64,000 bases of DNA from CAZJUP01 sp964549275 (GTDB taxonomy: Bacteria; Fidelibacterota; Marinisomatia; Marinisomatales; TCS55): assembly GCA_964549275.1 (NCBI GenBank), contig CAZJUP010000008.1, positions 1-64,000 on the forward strand, in the 5' to 3' direction. Each line of letters begins with the position of its first letter. Position 1 is the stretch's first letter. Made by a program: the position numbers and the translations under genes. Below, piece by piece: positions 52,050 through 59,694 of this stretch. The notes below the pieces were generated by a model. That model was not told the DNA's origin. It searched no databases and saw only the letters and a program-made list of their open reading frames with translations.

Positions 52050-52125
52050 CATCCATTTTAAAATTGTGGAGGAACTTACAGAAACCACACGGGGGAGCGG
52101 CGGTTTTGGCAGTACGGGTAAATAA
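52050..52125 (+). repeat. Right direct repeat: displaced 3' end of dut (copy 2)
   Basis: These 76 bp read in frame as IHFKIVEELTETTRG then SGGFGSTGK and TAA. They are the last 24 residues of dUTPase with no start or upstream part. They begin 2 bp after the giant gene's stop. All five differences from the dut copy are silent. This is the expected scar of an insertion into the 3' end of dut, with the old end left before groES. It is a gene remnant, not a functional gene. Confidence 0.93.
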
Positions 52126-52179
52126 AAAATATCCGAATATTATTTGGTGTATATACGATAATTGTAACCTAAACGAGGA

Positions 52180-52206
52180 TTAGCACTCTAAAGTGAAGAG
52201 TGCTAA
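52180..52206. promoter_or_regulatory. CIRCE element (HrcA operator) upstream of groES
   Basis: TTAGCACTC, nine bases, GAGTGCTAA: a perfect match to the CIRCE consensus, 109 bp before the groES start. HrcA binds it and represses groESL until heat or unfolded protein titrates GroEL. It starts 54 bp downstream of the displaced dut end, so the groESL promoter must lie close by, at about 52126-52200. I could not fix the -35/-10 boxes. Confidence 0.97.
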
Positions 52207-52314
52207 AAAGTGTTGGAAAAGAAACAGGTTGAATTCTAACTTTCGTGCTGCATTTTAGCAGTGAAACACATAATTGCAACTTTAATCAACTATTAATAAA
52301 ACGGAGTGAAGACA

Positions 52315-52605
52315 ATGAGTCTAAACATCAAGCCACTGGCAGATCGTGTTGTTGTTGAAGCGGCCCCAGCCGAGGAAGTATCCACCGGCGGGATCATCCT
52401 TCCGGATACCGCTCAAGAAAAACCTCAACAGGGAACTGTCGTTGCTGTTGGTCCCGGTAAAATCAGTGATGCCGGATCAGAAATTAAAATGACCGTTAAG
52501 GTCGGTGATAAGGTTCTTTACGGGAAATATTCCGGAACGGAAGTGACCTTCGAAGGAACAGAATATATGATCATGCGCGAGAGTGATATTCTCGCTGTCT
52601 TATAA
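52315..52605 (+). CDS. groES: Co-chaperonin GroES
   Basis: The 96-residue protein is a full-length GroES, the seven-fold cap of GroEL. It shows [17 protein letters not shown], the mobile loop with [42 protein letters not shown] and the C-terminal [11 protein letters not shown] 52315 with ACGGAG 8 bp upstream is preferred over the in-frame GTG at 52306. groEL follows 12 bp later. Control by HrcA/CIRCE is read from the upstream element. Confidence 0.98.
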   Translation: MSLNIKPLADRVVVEAAPAEEVSTGGIILPDTAQEKPQQGTVVAVGPGKISDAGSEIKMTVKVGDKVLYGKYSGTEVTFEGTEYMIMRESDILAVL

Positions 52606-52617
52606 GGAGTAAGAATC

Positions 52618-54252
52618 ATGGCGAAAGAAATTGCATACAGTCTCGAAGCCCGCACTGCATTAAAATCCGGTGTAGATAAACTGGCAAATGCGGTAAAAGA
52701 AACCTTAGGCCCAAAAGGGCGTAATGTTGTCATCGAGAAAAAGTTTGGCGCACCTACGGTTACAAAAGACGGCGTAACCGTTGCCAAAGAAATTGAATTA
52801 GAAAATAAATTAGAAAATGTGGGTGCGCAGATGGTAAAAGAAGTTGCTTCTAAAACCTCTGACGTTGCCGGTGACGGAACCACTACAGCAACCGTTTTGG
52901 CTCAGGCTTTGATTGCCGAAGGGCTGAAAAATGTAACGGCTGGTGCCAACCCTATGTCCATTAAACGTGGAATTGATGCTGCCTCAGTATCCGTTGTAGC
53001 TGCCCTCCAAAAGCAAAGTAAGGATCTCCCCGATTCTGAACAGATTGCCAATGTGGGGTCCATTTCAGCAAACAATGACCGTGAAATCGGTGATAAAATT
53101 GCTGAAGCCATGGATAAAGTCGGTAAAGACGGTGTAATTACTGTGGAAGAAAGCAAAACTGCAGACACCTTTTTGGAAACAGTGGAAGGGATGCAGTTTG
53201 ACCGGGGATACCTTTCTCCTTACTTCGTGACCAATTCCGAAAGTATGGAAGCAGAAATGGATGACCCTTATATCCTGATCCACGACAAAAAAATCAGCAA
53301 CATGAAGGATCTCCTTCCTTTGCTTGAAAAAGTTGTCCAGACCGGGAAACAGGTGTTGATTATTGCAGAAGATGTGGAAGGGGAAGCCCTGGCCACATTG
53401 GTGGTGAACAAACTTCGCGGAACCTTTAAAGTCTTGGCCGTGAAAGCACCGGGTTTTGGCGACAGACGGAAAGCCATGCTGGAAGACATTGCAGTTCTTA
53501 CCGGCGGAACAGTTATTTCTGAAGATGCAGGATACAAACTTGAAAATGCGACCTTGGATTACCTGGGAACTTGCAAACGGGTTGTCTCTGATAAAGATAA
53601 TACTACTATTGTTGGTGGTAACGGGTCTTCAGATTCCATTAAAGCACGCATCAATGAAATAAAGGTTCAGATTGATAAAACAACCTCCGATTACGATCGT
53701 GAAAAGCTACAGGAACGCCTGGCCAAATTATCTGGTGGTGTTGCGGTCATTAATGTCGGTGCAGCAACAGAAGTGGAAATGAAGGAAAAGAAAGCCCGCG
53801 TAGAAGATGCTCTTCACGCAACCCGTGCAGCGGTTGAAGAAGGTATTATCCCCGGGGGTGGTGTGGCTCTCCTTCGCGCAGTGGATTCCTTGGATAAAGT
53901 AGATGTTTCTGCATCACAGCAAGTGGGTGTTGACATCATGCGCCGTGCTTTGGAAGCACCAATTCGTCAAATCTGCACCAATGCCGGTGTTGAGCCTTCC
54001 ATCGTGGTACAGGCTGTTCGCGGCGGTAAGGATGACTACGGGTATGATGCAAGAGAAGATGAATATGTGAACATGTTCAAAGCAGGGATCATTGACCCCA
54101 CAAAAGTGGCTCGTGTTGCAGTTCAGAATGCAGCCTCCATTGCAGGAATGATTCTAACCACAGAAGCCGCTGTGACTGAACTTCCTGAAAAGGATGCGCC
54201 ACCTATGCCTCCTATGGATCCCGGTATGGGTGGAATGGGCGGTATGATGTAA
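52618..54252 (+). CDS. groEL: Chaperonin GroEL
   Basis: The 544-residue protein is a standard bacterial GroEL, which forms the double-ring folding chamber in the cytoplasm. It carries [20 protein letters not shown] and [14 protein letters not shown] near residues 31-63, the ATPase motif [16 protein letters not shown] near 84, [19 protein letters not shown] near 270, [20 protein letters not shown] near 380, [11 protein letters not shown] near 409, and the C-terminal [12 protein letters not shown] tail. The ribosome site (aaggagtaag) is good. A terminator lies 28 bp after the stop. Confidence 0.99.
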   Translation: MAKEIAYSLEARTALKSGVDKLANAVKETLGPKGRNVVIEKKFGAPTVTKDGVTVAKEIELENKLENVGAQMVKEVASKTSDVAGDGTTTATVLAQALIAEGLKNVTAGANPMSIKRGIDAASVSVVAALQKQSKDLPDSEQIANVGSISANNDREIGDKIAEAMDKVGKDGVITVEESKTADTFLETVEGMQFDRGYLSPYFVTNSESMEAEMDDPYILIHDKKISNMKDLLPLLEKVVQTGKQVLIIAEDVEGEALATLVVNKLRGTFKVLAVKAPGFGDRRKAMLEDIAVLTGGTVISEDAGYKLENATLDYLGTCKRVVSDKDNTTIVGGNGSSDSIKARINEIKVQIDKTTSDYDREKLQERLAKLSGGVAVINVGAATEVEMKEKKARVEDALHATRAAVEEGIIPGGGVALLRAVDSLDKVDVSASQQVGVDIMRRALEAPIRQICTNAGVEPSIVVQAVRGGKDDYGYDAREDEYVNMFKAGIIDPTKVARVAVQNAASIAGMILTTEAAVTELPEKDAPPMPPMDPGMGGMGGMM

Positions 54253-54279
54253 TCTGAGGATTACTTCATTCTTTTTAAT

Positions 54280-54307
54280 AGCCTCGCATCTTGCGGGGCT
54301 TTTTTTT
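54280..54307 (+). terminator. Rho-independent terminator after groEL
   Basis: The stem agcctcgc / gcggggct (one G-U pair) with a 5-base loop is followed by TTTTTTT. Confidence 0.93.
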
Positions 54308-54396
54308 ATCCGTCAGCTTTATGTATAATTTTTAGTGTGTTTTTATCATACACTACCTTGACTAACGAAGCTTCAGTCGAGTAAATTCTTTTTCTC

Positions 54397-54765
54397 ATGG
54401 GAATCATACGGTTAAAAAACATGCAGTTTTACGGGTACCACGGTGTCAGCGATTCTGAAAAACATCTTGGCGGAAAATTTGAAGTGGACCTTGAAATGTC
54501 TTTGGATCTCCGAAAAGCGTGTCACTCAGATAAATTGGAAGATACAATTGATTACGAAGCTATTTACCGCTCAGTGGAATCCTGTATTAAAGAAAAAAAA
54601 TATTACCTGGTGGAAGCTGTCGCAGATGCCATTGCCGGGGAAATTTTAACCCATCACCAAATCGTGTCTATGAAAGTTCGGGTACGGAAACCCCATGCAC
54701 CAGTCAGAGGCGTATTGGATACGGTGGAAGTTGAACTTGAACGGGAAAAATCCGATTATGCCTAA
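54397..54765 (+). CDS. folB: Dihydroneopterin aldolase
   Basis: FolB cleaves 7,8-dihydroneopterin to 6-hydroxymethyl-7,8-dihydropterin in folate synthesis. The 122-residue protein has IRLKNMQFYGYHGVSDSEK at the N-terminus with the active-site Glu nearby, DTIDYEAIYRSVESCI (residues 48-63), YYLVEAVADAIAGEIL with the conserved Glu, and VRVRKPHAPVRGVLDTVEVE with the catalytic Lys. It starts a long run of tightly spaced genes and overlaps folK by 8 bp, whose enzyme uses its product. Confidence 0.93.
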   Translation: MGIIRLKNMQFYGYHGVSDSEKHLGGKFEVDLEMSLDLRKACHSDKLEDTIDYEAIYRSVESCIKEKKYYLVEAVADAIAGEILTHHQIVSMKVRVRKPHAPVRGVLDTVEVELEREKSDYA

Positions 54766-55264
54766 TCGTGTGTATCTCGGGTTAGGATCCAATATTGGTG
54801 ACAGGGAAGCCAACCTGTTTTCTGCCATTGCCGCATTGGAATTACGTGAACCGTGCACTGTGCTCAAGACAGCCTCTATCTACGAAACGGATCCGCTGGT
54901 CAACCTCAATCAGCCAGATTTTTTAAATACAGTAGTTGAAATTGAAACCCCTGCTGAACCTGAAACTCTGTTGTTGGAATGCCAAGCTGTGGAATTACTC
55001 ATGGGACGTCCGGCAGACCATGAAAAAAACCAGCCTCGGATCATTGATATAGATATCCTAGCTTATGAAACCGTTCAGGTGGATTTACCCCACTTGAAAA
55101 TTCCCCACCCGGAAATTCCTCTGAGACGGTTTGTACTGGAACCCTTTAACGAAATTGCATCTGATTTCACAATCCCCGGTTTTCGCATGACCGTAAACGA
55201 ATTATTACGTCTTTGTCCGGACCAGTCAAAAGTCACCTTGCATCGTATGGAAAAATCTGCATGA
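54758..55264 (+). CDS. folK: 2-amino-4-hydroxy-6-hydroxymethyldihydropteridine diphosphokinase
   Basis: FolK transfers pyrophosphate from ATP to 6-hydroxymethyl-7,8-dihydropterin. The 168-residue protein begins PNRVYLGLGSNIGDREANL and has YETDPL, QPDFLNTVVEIET, RIIDIDILAYE and the conserved PHPEIPLRRFVLEPFNEIA. I chose ATG 54758, which starts the conserved strand and overlaps the folB stop; the in-frame 54695 is inside folB and unlikely. It overlaps the kinase gene by 4 bp (ATGA). Confidence 0.95.
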   Translation: MPNRVYLGLGSNIGDREANLFSAIAALELREPCTVLKTASIYETDPLVNLNQPDFLNTVVEIETPAEPETLLLECQAVELLMGRPADHEKNQPRIIDIDILAYETVQVDLPHLKIPHPEIPLRRFVLEPFNEIASDFTIPGFRMTVNELLRLCPDQSKVTLHRMEKSA

Positions 55265-55902
55265 GAAATTTGTACTATGTTGCTATTGAAGGAGCCATAG
55301 GCGTAGGAAAAACGAGTCTGGCTAAACTCCTGTCTAAACATCTCAGCGCCCGACTGGTGCTAGAAACTTTTCAGGATAATCCATTTTTATCGGACTTTTA
55401 CGATGACCCGGAACGGTTTGCCTTTCAGACCCAGTTGTGGTTTTTACTTCAGCGGTATCAACAGCAGCAGGAACTGCGCCAGGTGGATATGTTCCACAAC
55501 CTTGTGGTATCGGATTATATGTTTGTAAAAGATCGTTTGTTTGCCTCCCTGAATTTAAACGAAAAAGAAATGACGCTATACGATTCAGTGGCGAATATGA
55601 TGGAGCGGAATGTTATTAATCCGGATTTGGTGATTTACTTGCAAGCGGATACAGAAACGCTCATGAAAAACATTTCCAAACGGGGACGGGATTATGAAAA
55701 AAATATGTCCTGGGATTATATCGACGCTCTAAACCAAGTTTATAATGAATATTTTTTCCGATATCAGGACACCCCATTGGTGATCATTAACACCAATAAT
55801 ATTGATTTTGTTCACAACGAAAAAGATTTGAATGAGGTCATTAATTATATACGTCAACCCGTGACGGGTACAAAATTCTTTAATCCAGCTTCCGGGATGT
55901 AA
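55261..55902 (+). CDS. Deoxynucleoside kinase (deoxyadenosine/deoxyguanosine type)
   Basis: The 213-residue protein has the P-loop YVAIEGAIGVGKTSLAKLL (residues 6-24), FAFQTQLWFLLQRYQQQQEL near 55-75, the D-R-x motif in SDYMFVKDRLFASL near 86, and the lid region ISKRGRDYEKNMSWDYIDAL near 143-162. These fit the dNK family, which phosphorylates deoxynucleosides for salvage. Placement next to folK is also common in other FCB bacteria. ATG 55261 overlaps the folK stop, and the conserved N-terminus starts right there. Substrate preference is not readable. Confidence 0.92.
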   Translation: MRNLYYVAIEGAIGVGKTSLAKLLSKHLSARLVLETFQDNPFLSDFYDDPERFAFQTQLWFLLQRYQQQQELRQVDMFHNLVVSDYMFVKDRLFASLNLNEKEMTLYDSVANMMERNVINPDLVIYLQADTETLMKNISKRGRDYEKNMSWDYIDALNQVYNEYFFRYQDTPLVIINTNNIDFVHNEKDLNEVINYIRQPVTGTKFFNPASGM

Positions 55903-55904
55903 CG

Positions 55905-56093
55905 ATGATAAAAGCACTACTTTACGGGGCGCTAATATATTTTGCCTATACACTTCTGAAAGGATATAAAGTTTTATCCTCAGGAATGTCTAAACAAAAA
56001 AAGAAAAAAAATATATATAAAAAATACGATATTCGCGATGCCGAATACGAAGATGTGAACAATGAGAAAGGGAACGATCATGTCGATGTTTAA
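55905..56093 (+). CDS. Small one-TM protein with basic tail
   Basis: The 62-residue protein has a membrane helix at about residues 3-19 (KALLYGALIYFAYTLLKG). A strongly basic stretch (SKQKKKKNIYKKYDIRDAEY) and an acidic end follow. It starts 2 bp after the kinase stop and overlaps the DoxX gene by 14 bp, which supports it as a real coupled gene. It resembles the many short membrane proteins of FCB genomes. No function is known to me. Confidence 0.55.
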   Translation: MIKALLYGALIYFAYTLLKGYKVLSSGMSKQKKKKNIYKKYDIRDAEYEDVNNEKGNDHVDV

Positions 56094-56517
56094 CCAGTTA
56101 ATGATGAAGAATGACGAACATAGAGATTGGGGGCTTATGTGGCTTCGGGTCGGATTGGGATTTTTAATGATATATAATCATGGATGGCAAAAACTATTTG
56201 GAGGTTCGGAAAAATGGGAAAATGCCGGAATCTTGGGAACCAAGGCGCTGGGAATCGAATTTTTACCGACATTTTTCGGATTTATCGCTGCATTCTCTGA
56301 ATCCTTTGCCGCCTTGTTTATTGCTTTGGGATTATTCCTGCGATCGTCTTCAATTATGTTATTTCTCACTATGCTTGTGGCCACCTTATTTCATTTCTCG
56401 TCCGGACAGGGAAATCCTGAAAAAGCCATGCTCTATGGTCTGGTTTGTTTAGTTCTGATGTGGGTGGGTCCGGGTAAATTCAGTCTGGATTACCACCTGT
56501 TTCATAAGGAAAAATGA
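56080..56517 (+). CDS. DoxX family membrane protein
   Basis: The 145-residue protein has four membrane helices. DoxX features are WLRVGLGFLMIYNHGWQKLF near residues 23-42, the Phe/Ala-rich FIAAFSESFAALFIALGLFL near 67-86, and the closing LVCLVLMWVGPGKFSLDYHL. ATG 56080 is preferred because AAGGGA lies 7 bp upstream; ATG 56062 is also in frame. The family has been tied to thiosulfate/quinone reduction and to redox stress, but most members, including this one, are undefined. It overlaps the next gene by 4 bp. Confidence 0.88.
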   Translation: MSMFNQLMMKNDEHRDWGLMWLRVGLGFLMIYNHGWQKLFGGSEKWENAGILGTKALGIEFLPTFFGFIAAFSESFAALFIALGLFLRSSSIMLFLTMLVATLFHFSSGQGNPEKAMLYGLVCLVLMWVGPGKFSLDYHLFHKEK

Positions 56518-57539
56518 AAGCTGTACGCATTCAAAAACACGGGGGAGTAAATGTTCTGAATTGGGAGGAATGCCCGGATGTATCACCTCATGCAGGACAG
56601 GTAAAAGTTAAAATAAAAGCCGCGGCCATGAACCATCTGGACATTTGGGTAAGGAAGGGTTTACCTGGCTTGCCCCTGCCAATGATTTTGGGGAGCGATG
56701 GGGCTGGGGTCATCAGTGAAGTCGGAGAGGGTGTCACTGGATTTTCTGAAGGTGACCCGGTGATAATCCAGCCCTTGAGTTATTGCGGAACTTGCCGCTT
56801 TTGCCAAACCGGGAGGGAAAATTACTGTATATCTATTGGGATTTACGGTGAACATAAAGATGGAACTCAGTGTGAAAATATGGTTATCCAAGCCGATCAT
56901 GTTCGTCCAAAACCGGAACAACTTTCTTTTGAAGCAGCAGCAGCATTTTCCTTAACGGCCCAGACCGCCTATGCCATGCTGGTGAGACGGGCAAAAATTC
57001 AAAGTGGAGAAACAGTGTTTATCTGGGGAGCCGGATCCGGTGTAGGATCCATGGCCATTCAAATTGCCAAAGTAAAAGGGTGTACTGTTATCACATCGGC
57101 GGGAAATGATGAAAAGGTTGCTTTAGGGAAGTCTCTTGGGGCAGACTCTGTGATTAACTATCAGAAAGAAAATGTGTCTAAGCAGGTGAAAGCATTTACA
57201 AATGGAAATGGGGTGGACGTCGTATTTGAACATGTGGGTCCTGCCACCTGGGATACCAGCCTTAAAATACTGGGAAAAGGTGGGAGGTTAGTAACCTGTG
57301 GAGCAACAACCGGCCCCAAAGTGGATATTGATCTCAGGCATATGTTTTTTAAACAGCAATCCATCATGGGATCCACTATGGGAGATGTAGCCGCTTTTGA
57401 AGATTCCATTCGGCTCGTGTCAGAAGGAAGAGTCCGCCCGGTGATAGACAAAGTTTTTGCCATGTCGGAAATTCGTCATGCTCATGAGTATCTCGAAAAA
57501 GGAGAACAGGTCGGTAAAGTTATACTATTGCCCCAATAA
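56514..57539 (+). CDS. Zinc-type medium-chain dehydrogenase/quinone reductase
   Basis: The 341-residue MDR protein has the GroES-like domain (VKVKIKAAAMNHLDIWVRKG), a structural-zinc loop with four Cys (CGTCRFCQTGRENYC, residues 86-100), and the nucleotide-binding VFIWGAGSGVGSMAIQIAKV near 165. The position of the catalytic-zinc Cys is Asn-His (MNHLD), and the usual G-H-E is GSD. It therefore keeps structural zinc but has probably lost catalytic zinc, as in quinone oxidoreductase-like members. It probably uses NADPH; the substrate is unknown. It is coupled by a 4-bp overlap with the DoxX gene. Confidence 0.87.
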   Translation: MKAVRIQKHGGVNVLNWEECPDVSPHAGQVKVKIKAAAMNHLDIWVRKGLPGLPLPMILGSDGAGVISEVGEGVTGFSEGDPVIIQPLSYCGTCRFCQTGRENYCISIGIYGEHKDGTQCENMVIQADHVRPKPEQLSFEAAAAFSLTAQTAYAMLVRRAKIQSGETVFIWGAGSGVGSMAIQIAKVKGCTVITSAGNDEKVALGKSLGADSVINYQKENVSKQVKAFTNGNGVDVVFEHVGPATWDTSLKILGKGGRLVTCGATTGPKVDIDLRHMFFKQQSIMGSTMGDVAAFEDSIRLVSEGRVRPVIDKVFAMSEIRHAHEYLEKGEQVGKVILLPQ

Positions 57540-57541
57540 GA

Positions 57542-57910
57542 ATGATGGATGGGAAATACACTAAACATATTTTTATTTGTGTCAACGAACGCAGGGAAGA
57601 CAGTTCCAAAGGGAGTTGCGCCCGGTGTGGTGGAATGAACATAAGGATGGCTTTTGTAAAATTAATAAATGAATATGGTTTAAAGGGAAAAGTACGGGCC
57701 AATAAAAGTGGCTGTCTGGATGCCTGTGAAATGGGGGCTGCCCTTGTGATTTATCCTGATAATATTTGGTATACCCATGTCAAAAAAAGCGATGTAAAAG
57801 AAATATTTGAAACATCGATTTTAGGAAATAGGATTGTGGATCGGTTGGTGGCCAAAAAAGAAACTTGGGCAGAATTGGAAATTTTGAGAAAGGGTAAACA
57901 ATCGGAATGA
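57542..57910 (+). CDS. Thioredoxin-like [2Fe-2S] ferredoxin
   Basis: The 122-residue protein has the thioredoxin-like ferredoxin pattern: a first Cys in HIFICVNERRED, a second after 12 residues in KGSCARCGG, and a C-x3-C pair in NKSGCLDACEMGAAL near residues 58-62. The strand GAALVIYPDNIWYTHVKKSD follows. Such proteins carry one [2Fe-2S] cluster and serve as small electron carriers. It lies 2 bp after the dehydrogenase stop and overlaps the next gene by 4 bp. An extra Cys (CARC) is present. The redox partner is unknown; the adjacent dehydrogenase is a candidate. Confidence 0.9.
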   Translation: MMDGKYTKHIFICVNERREDSSKGSCARCGGMNIRMAFVKLINEYGLKGKVRANKSGCLDACEMGAALVIYPDNIWYTHVKKSDVKEIFETSILGNRIVDRLVAKKETWAELEILRKGKQSE

Positions 57911-58488
57911 AGAAATTATTGTTACTTTTAGTGGTTCTTTCATCGGCCTCCGCCCAATATAAAGATAAGACTCAAGGATTTGGGTTTAATATGGGTACCC
58001 GGGGAACAGGACTTGTTTATTCTGTTATTTGGACAGTAAAACAGGGGTTCCAAACCGGTGTGGAGGGACGTATTTATGACATAAAAAATGAAGGAGAATT
58101 TCCTGTGTATGATTATTACACCGGAACAACCCAAAATGTAGACGATAAAGCATTGGTTCTTTTTCCTGTCATGGGGATGGTAAAATACTTTCCATTCGAA
58201 GGAAAAATTGCCAATAATTTTTCATCCTTTTTATCATTAAAACTAGGCCCTGTATTTTCATTAGATGGAAAAGAAAATGAAGACTCTTTTAAAAACAGAT
58301 GGGGAAAAGCGGCTACGGGAGTTACGGCTGGAGGAAATTTAGCATTGGGTGTGGATTTTCGTTATATGGGCGGCATGGTTATTTCTGCATCCATGGGGTA
58401 CGATATTTTACCCATGGGAAAGGAAATCGACGGGCAATCCCATTATAGTGGTTTACTGTTGAATTTGTCTTTGACTCGGGCCCGCTGA
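57907..58488 (+). CDS. Small outer-membrane beta-barrel-like protein
   Basis: The 193-residue protein has a clean signal peptide (KKLLLLLVVLSSASAQ). Amphipathic strands follow (GFNMGTRGTGLVYSVIW, GFQTGVEGRIYDIKN, VTAGGNLALGVDFRYMGGM), ending with YSGLLLNLSLTRAR. The pattern resembles small 8-stranded barrels, but I recognise no named family. It overlaps the ferredoxin by 4 bp and rsmE by 1 bp. It is probably in the outer membrane. Confidence 0.65.
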   Translation: MKKLLLLLVVLSSASAQYKDKTQGFGFNMGTRGTGLVYSVIWTVKQGFQTGVEGRIYDIKNEGEFPVYDYYTGTTQNVDDKALVLFPVMGMVKYFPFEGKIANNFSSFLSLKLGPVFSLDGKENEDSFKNRWGKAATGVTAGGNLALGVDFRYMGGMVISASMGYDILPMGKEIDGQSHYSGLLLNLSLTRAR

Positions 58489-59204
58489 TGGCGGAAGAAC
58501 GTTTTTTTATTGTACATCCGGAAAATATTCATAAAAATTCCTTTTCTTTAGATAAAGCAGAATCTTACCATTATATTAAAGTACTGCGAGGAGAAACAGG
58601 GCAGACGATTTGGCTTTTAGACGGACAGGGTACAGGGTATGAAGCAATCGTTACAACTCTTAATGAAAAAAAGGTTTCAGGTCGTCTCATATCCTCCCGT
58701 AAAAATTTTGGTGAGCCTGAAAAAGATATCCACCTTGCCCTGGGGCTCATCAAAGGAGACCGAATGGAAACAGCCATTGAAAAAGCTGTGGAATTAGGGG
58801 TCCGGTCGATCCAACCCCTGCTGTTGAATCGATGTATACGAAAAAAACTCAACAAGAATCGCACCGAAAAAATTATACGGTCTGCAATTAAACAATGTGG
58901 AAGAAGCCGATTCCCTCTCCTGCATGAAGTAAAACCTCTGAAGGATTGGATTCAGGCAACAAAAGACGAATTTCGAGGAGTTGCCCACGAGACCGGAACT
59001 CAAACTCTCCAGGAATTATTGTCAGGAAGTTCCACCTGGGAATCCCTTCATATTCTCGTAGGTCCTGAAGGAGATTTTTCCGATCAGGAGCAGCGTGAAT
59101 TGAAACGTAATGCTATTCCGACCATTTCATTGGGACCGCGAAGACTTAGGTCTGAAACGGCTGCCATTGCATTTTTAACTTTGGTGAGTCAATCGTCAAA
59201 TTAA
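58488..59204 (+). CDS. rsmE: 16S rRNA (uracil1498-N3)-methyltransferase
   Basis: RsmE methylates U1498 of 16S rRNA with SAM through a SPOUT knot. The 238-residue protein has a PUA-like N-terminus (SYHYIKVLRGETGQTIWLLD), ALGLIKGDRMETAIEKAVEL near 85, IRSAIKQCGRSRFPLLHEV near 127, and the knot motifs ILVGPEGDFSDQEQREL near 188 and ISLGPRRLRSETAAIAFL near 212. Its start overlaps the stop of the upstream gene by one base. A ribosome site for the next gene (aaggag) follows directly. Confidence 0.95.
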   Translation: MAEERFFIVHPENIHKNSFSLDKAESYHYIKVLRGETGQTIWLLDGQGTGYEAIVTTLNEKKVSGRLISSRKNFGEPEKDIHLALGLIKGDRMETAIEKAVELGVRSIQPLLLNRCIRKKLNKNRTEKIIRSAIKQCGRSRFPLLHEVKPLKDWIQATKDEFRGVAHETGTQTLQELLSGSSTWESLHILVGPEGDFSDQEQRELKRNAIPTISLGPRRLRSETAAIAFLTLVSQSSN

Positions 59205-59216
59205 GGAGAATAAAAA

Positions 59217-59561
59217 ATGGATAATTGCTTATTCTGCAAAATAGTAAAGGGAGATATTCCTTCAGAAAAAGTGTATGATAATGATGCCGTTTATGCCTTT
59301 CGGGATATTAATCCCCAGGCTCCGACTCATATTCTGATTATTCCTAAAGAACATATACCAACCTTAAATGACTTAGATAAGACCCATCAGAATTTAGCAG
59401 GAGACATGATTCTGAAAGCTCGGGAGTTGGCAAAAGAGGAAGGGATAGCAGAAGCGGGATATCGGACGGTATTTAATTGTAATCCAAAAGGCGGTCAGGA
59501 GGTATACCATATTCATCTTCATGTATTAGGCGGCCGGCAAATGACGTGGCCCCCGGGGTAA
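59217..59561 (+). CDS. HIT-family protein (HinT-like)
   Basis: The 114-residue protein starts CLFCKIVKGDIPSEKVYDND, has THILIIPKEHIPTLNDL, and the histidine triad HIHLHVLGGRQM near residues 98-109. HinT-like enzymes hydrolyse purine nucleoside phosphoramidates such as AMP-lysine. A good ribosome site (aaggagaat) lies 12 bp after the rsmE stop. A 133-bp gap without clear features separates it from smc. Confidence 0.94.
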   Translation: MDNCLFCKIVKGDIPSEKVYDNDAVYAFRDINPQAPTHILIIPKEHIPTLNDLDKTHQNLAGDMILKARELAKEEGIAEAGYRTVFNCNPKGGQEVYHIHLHVLGGRQMTWPPG

Positions 59562-59694
59562 TTCTTCGGGCGCAATGTACAAGGTGAAGTTCTCTCTGTT
59601 TTTACCGCACCCAATCTCTAATTTATCTAAATATTCATCGTTGGGATTCTCGAGGAAAAACTGTTATTTTCGACGGTCTTTTTAATCCTCGGAA

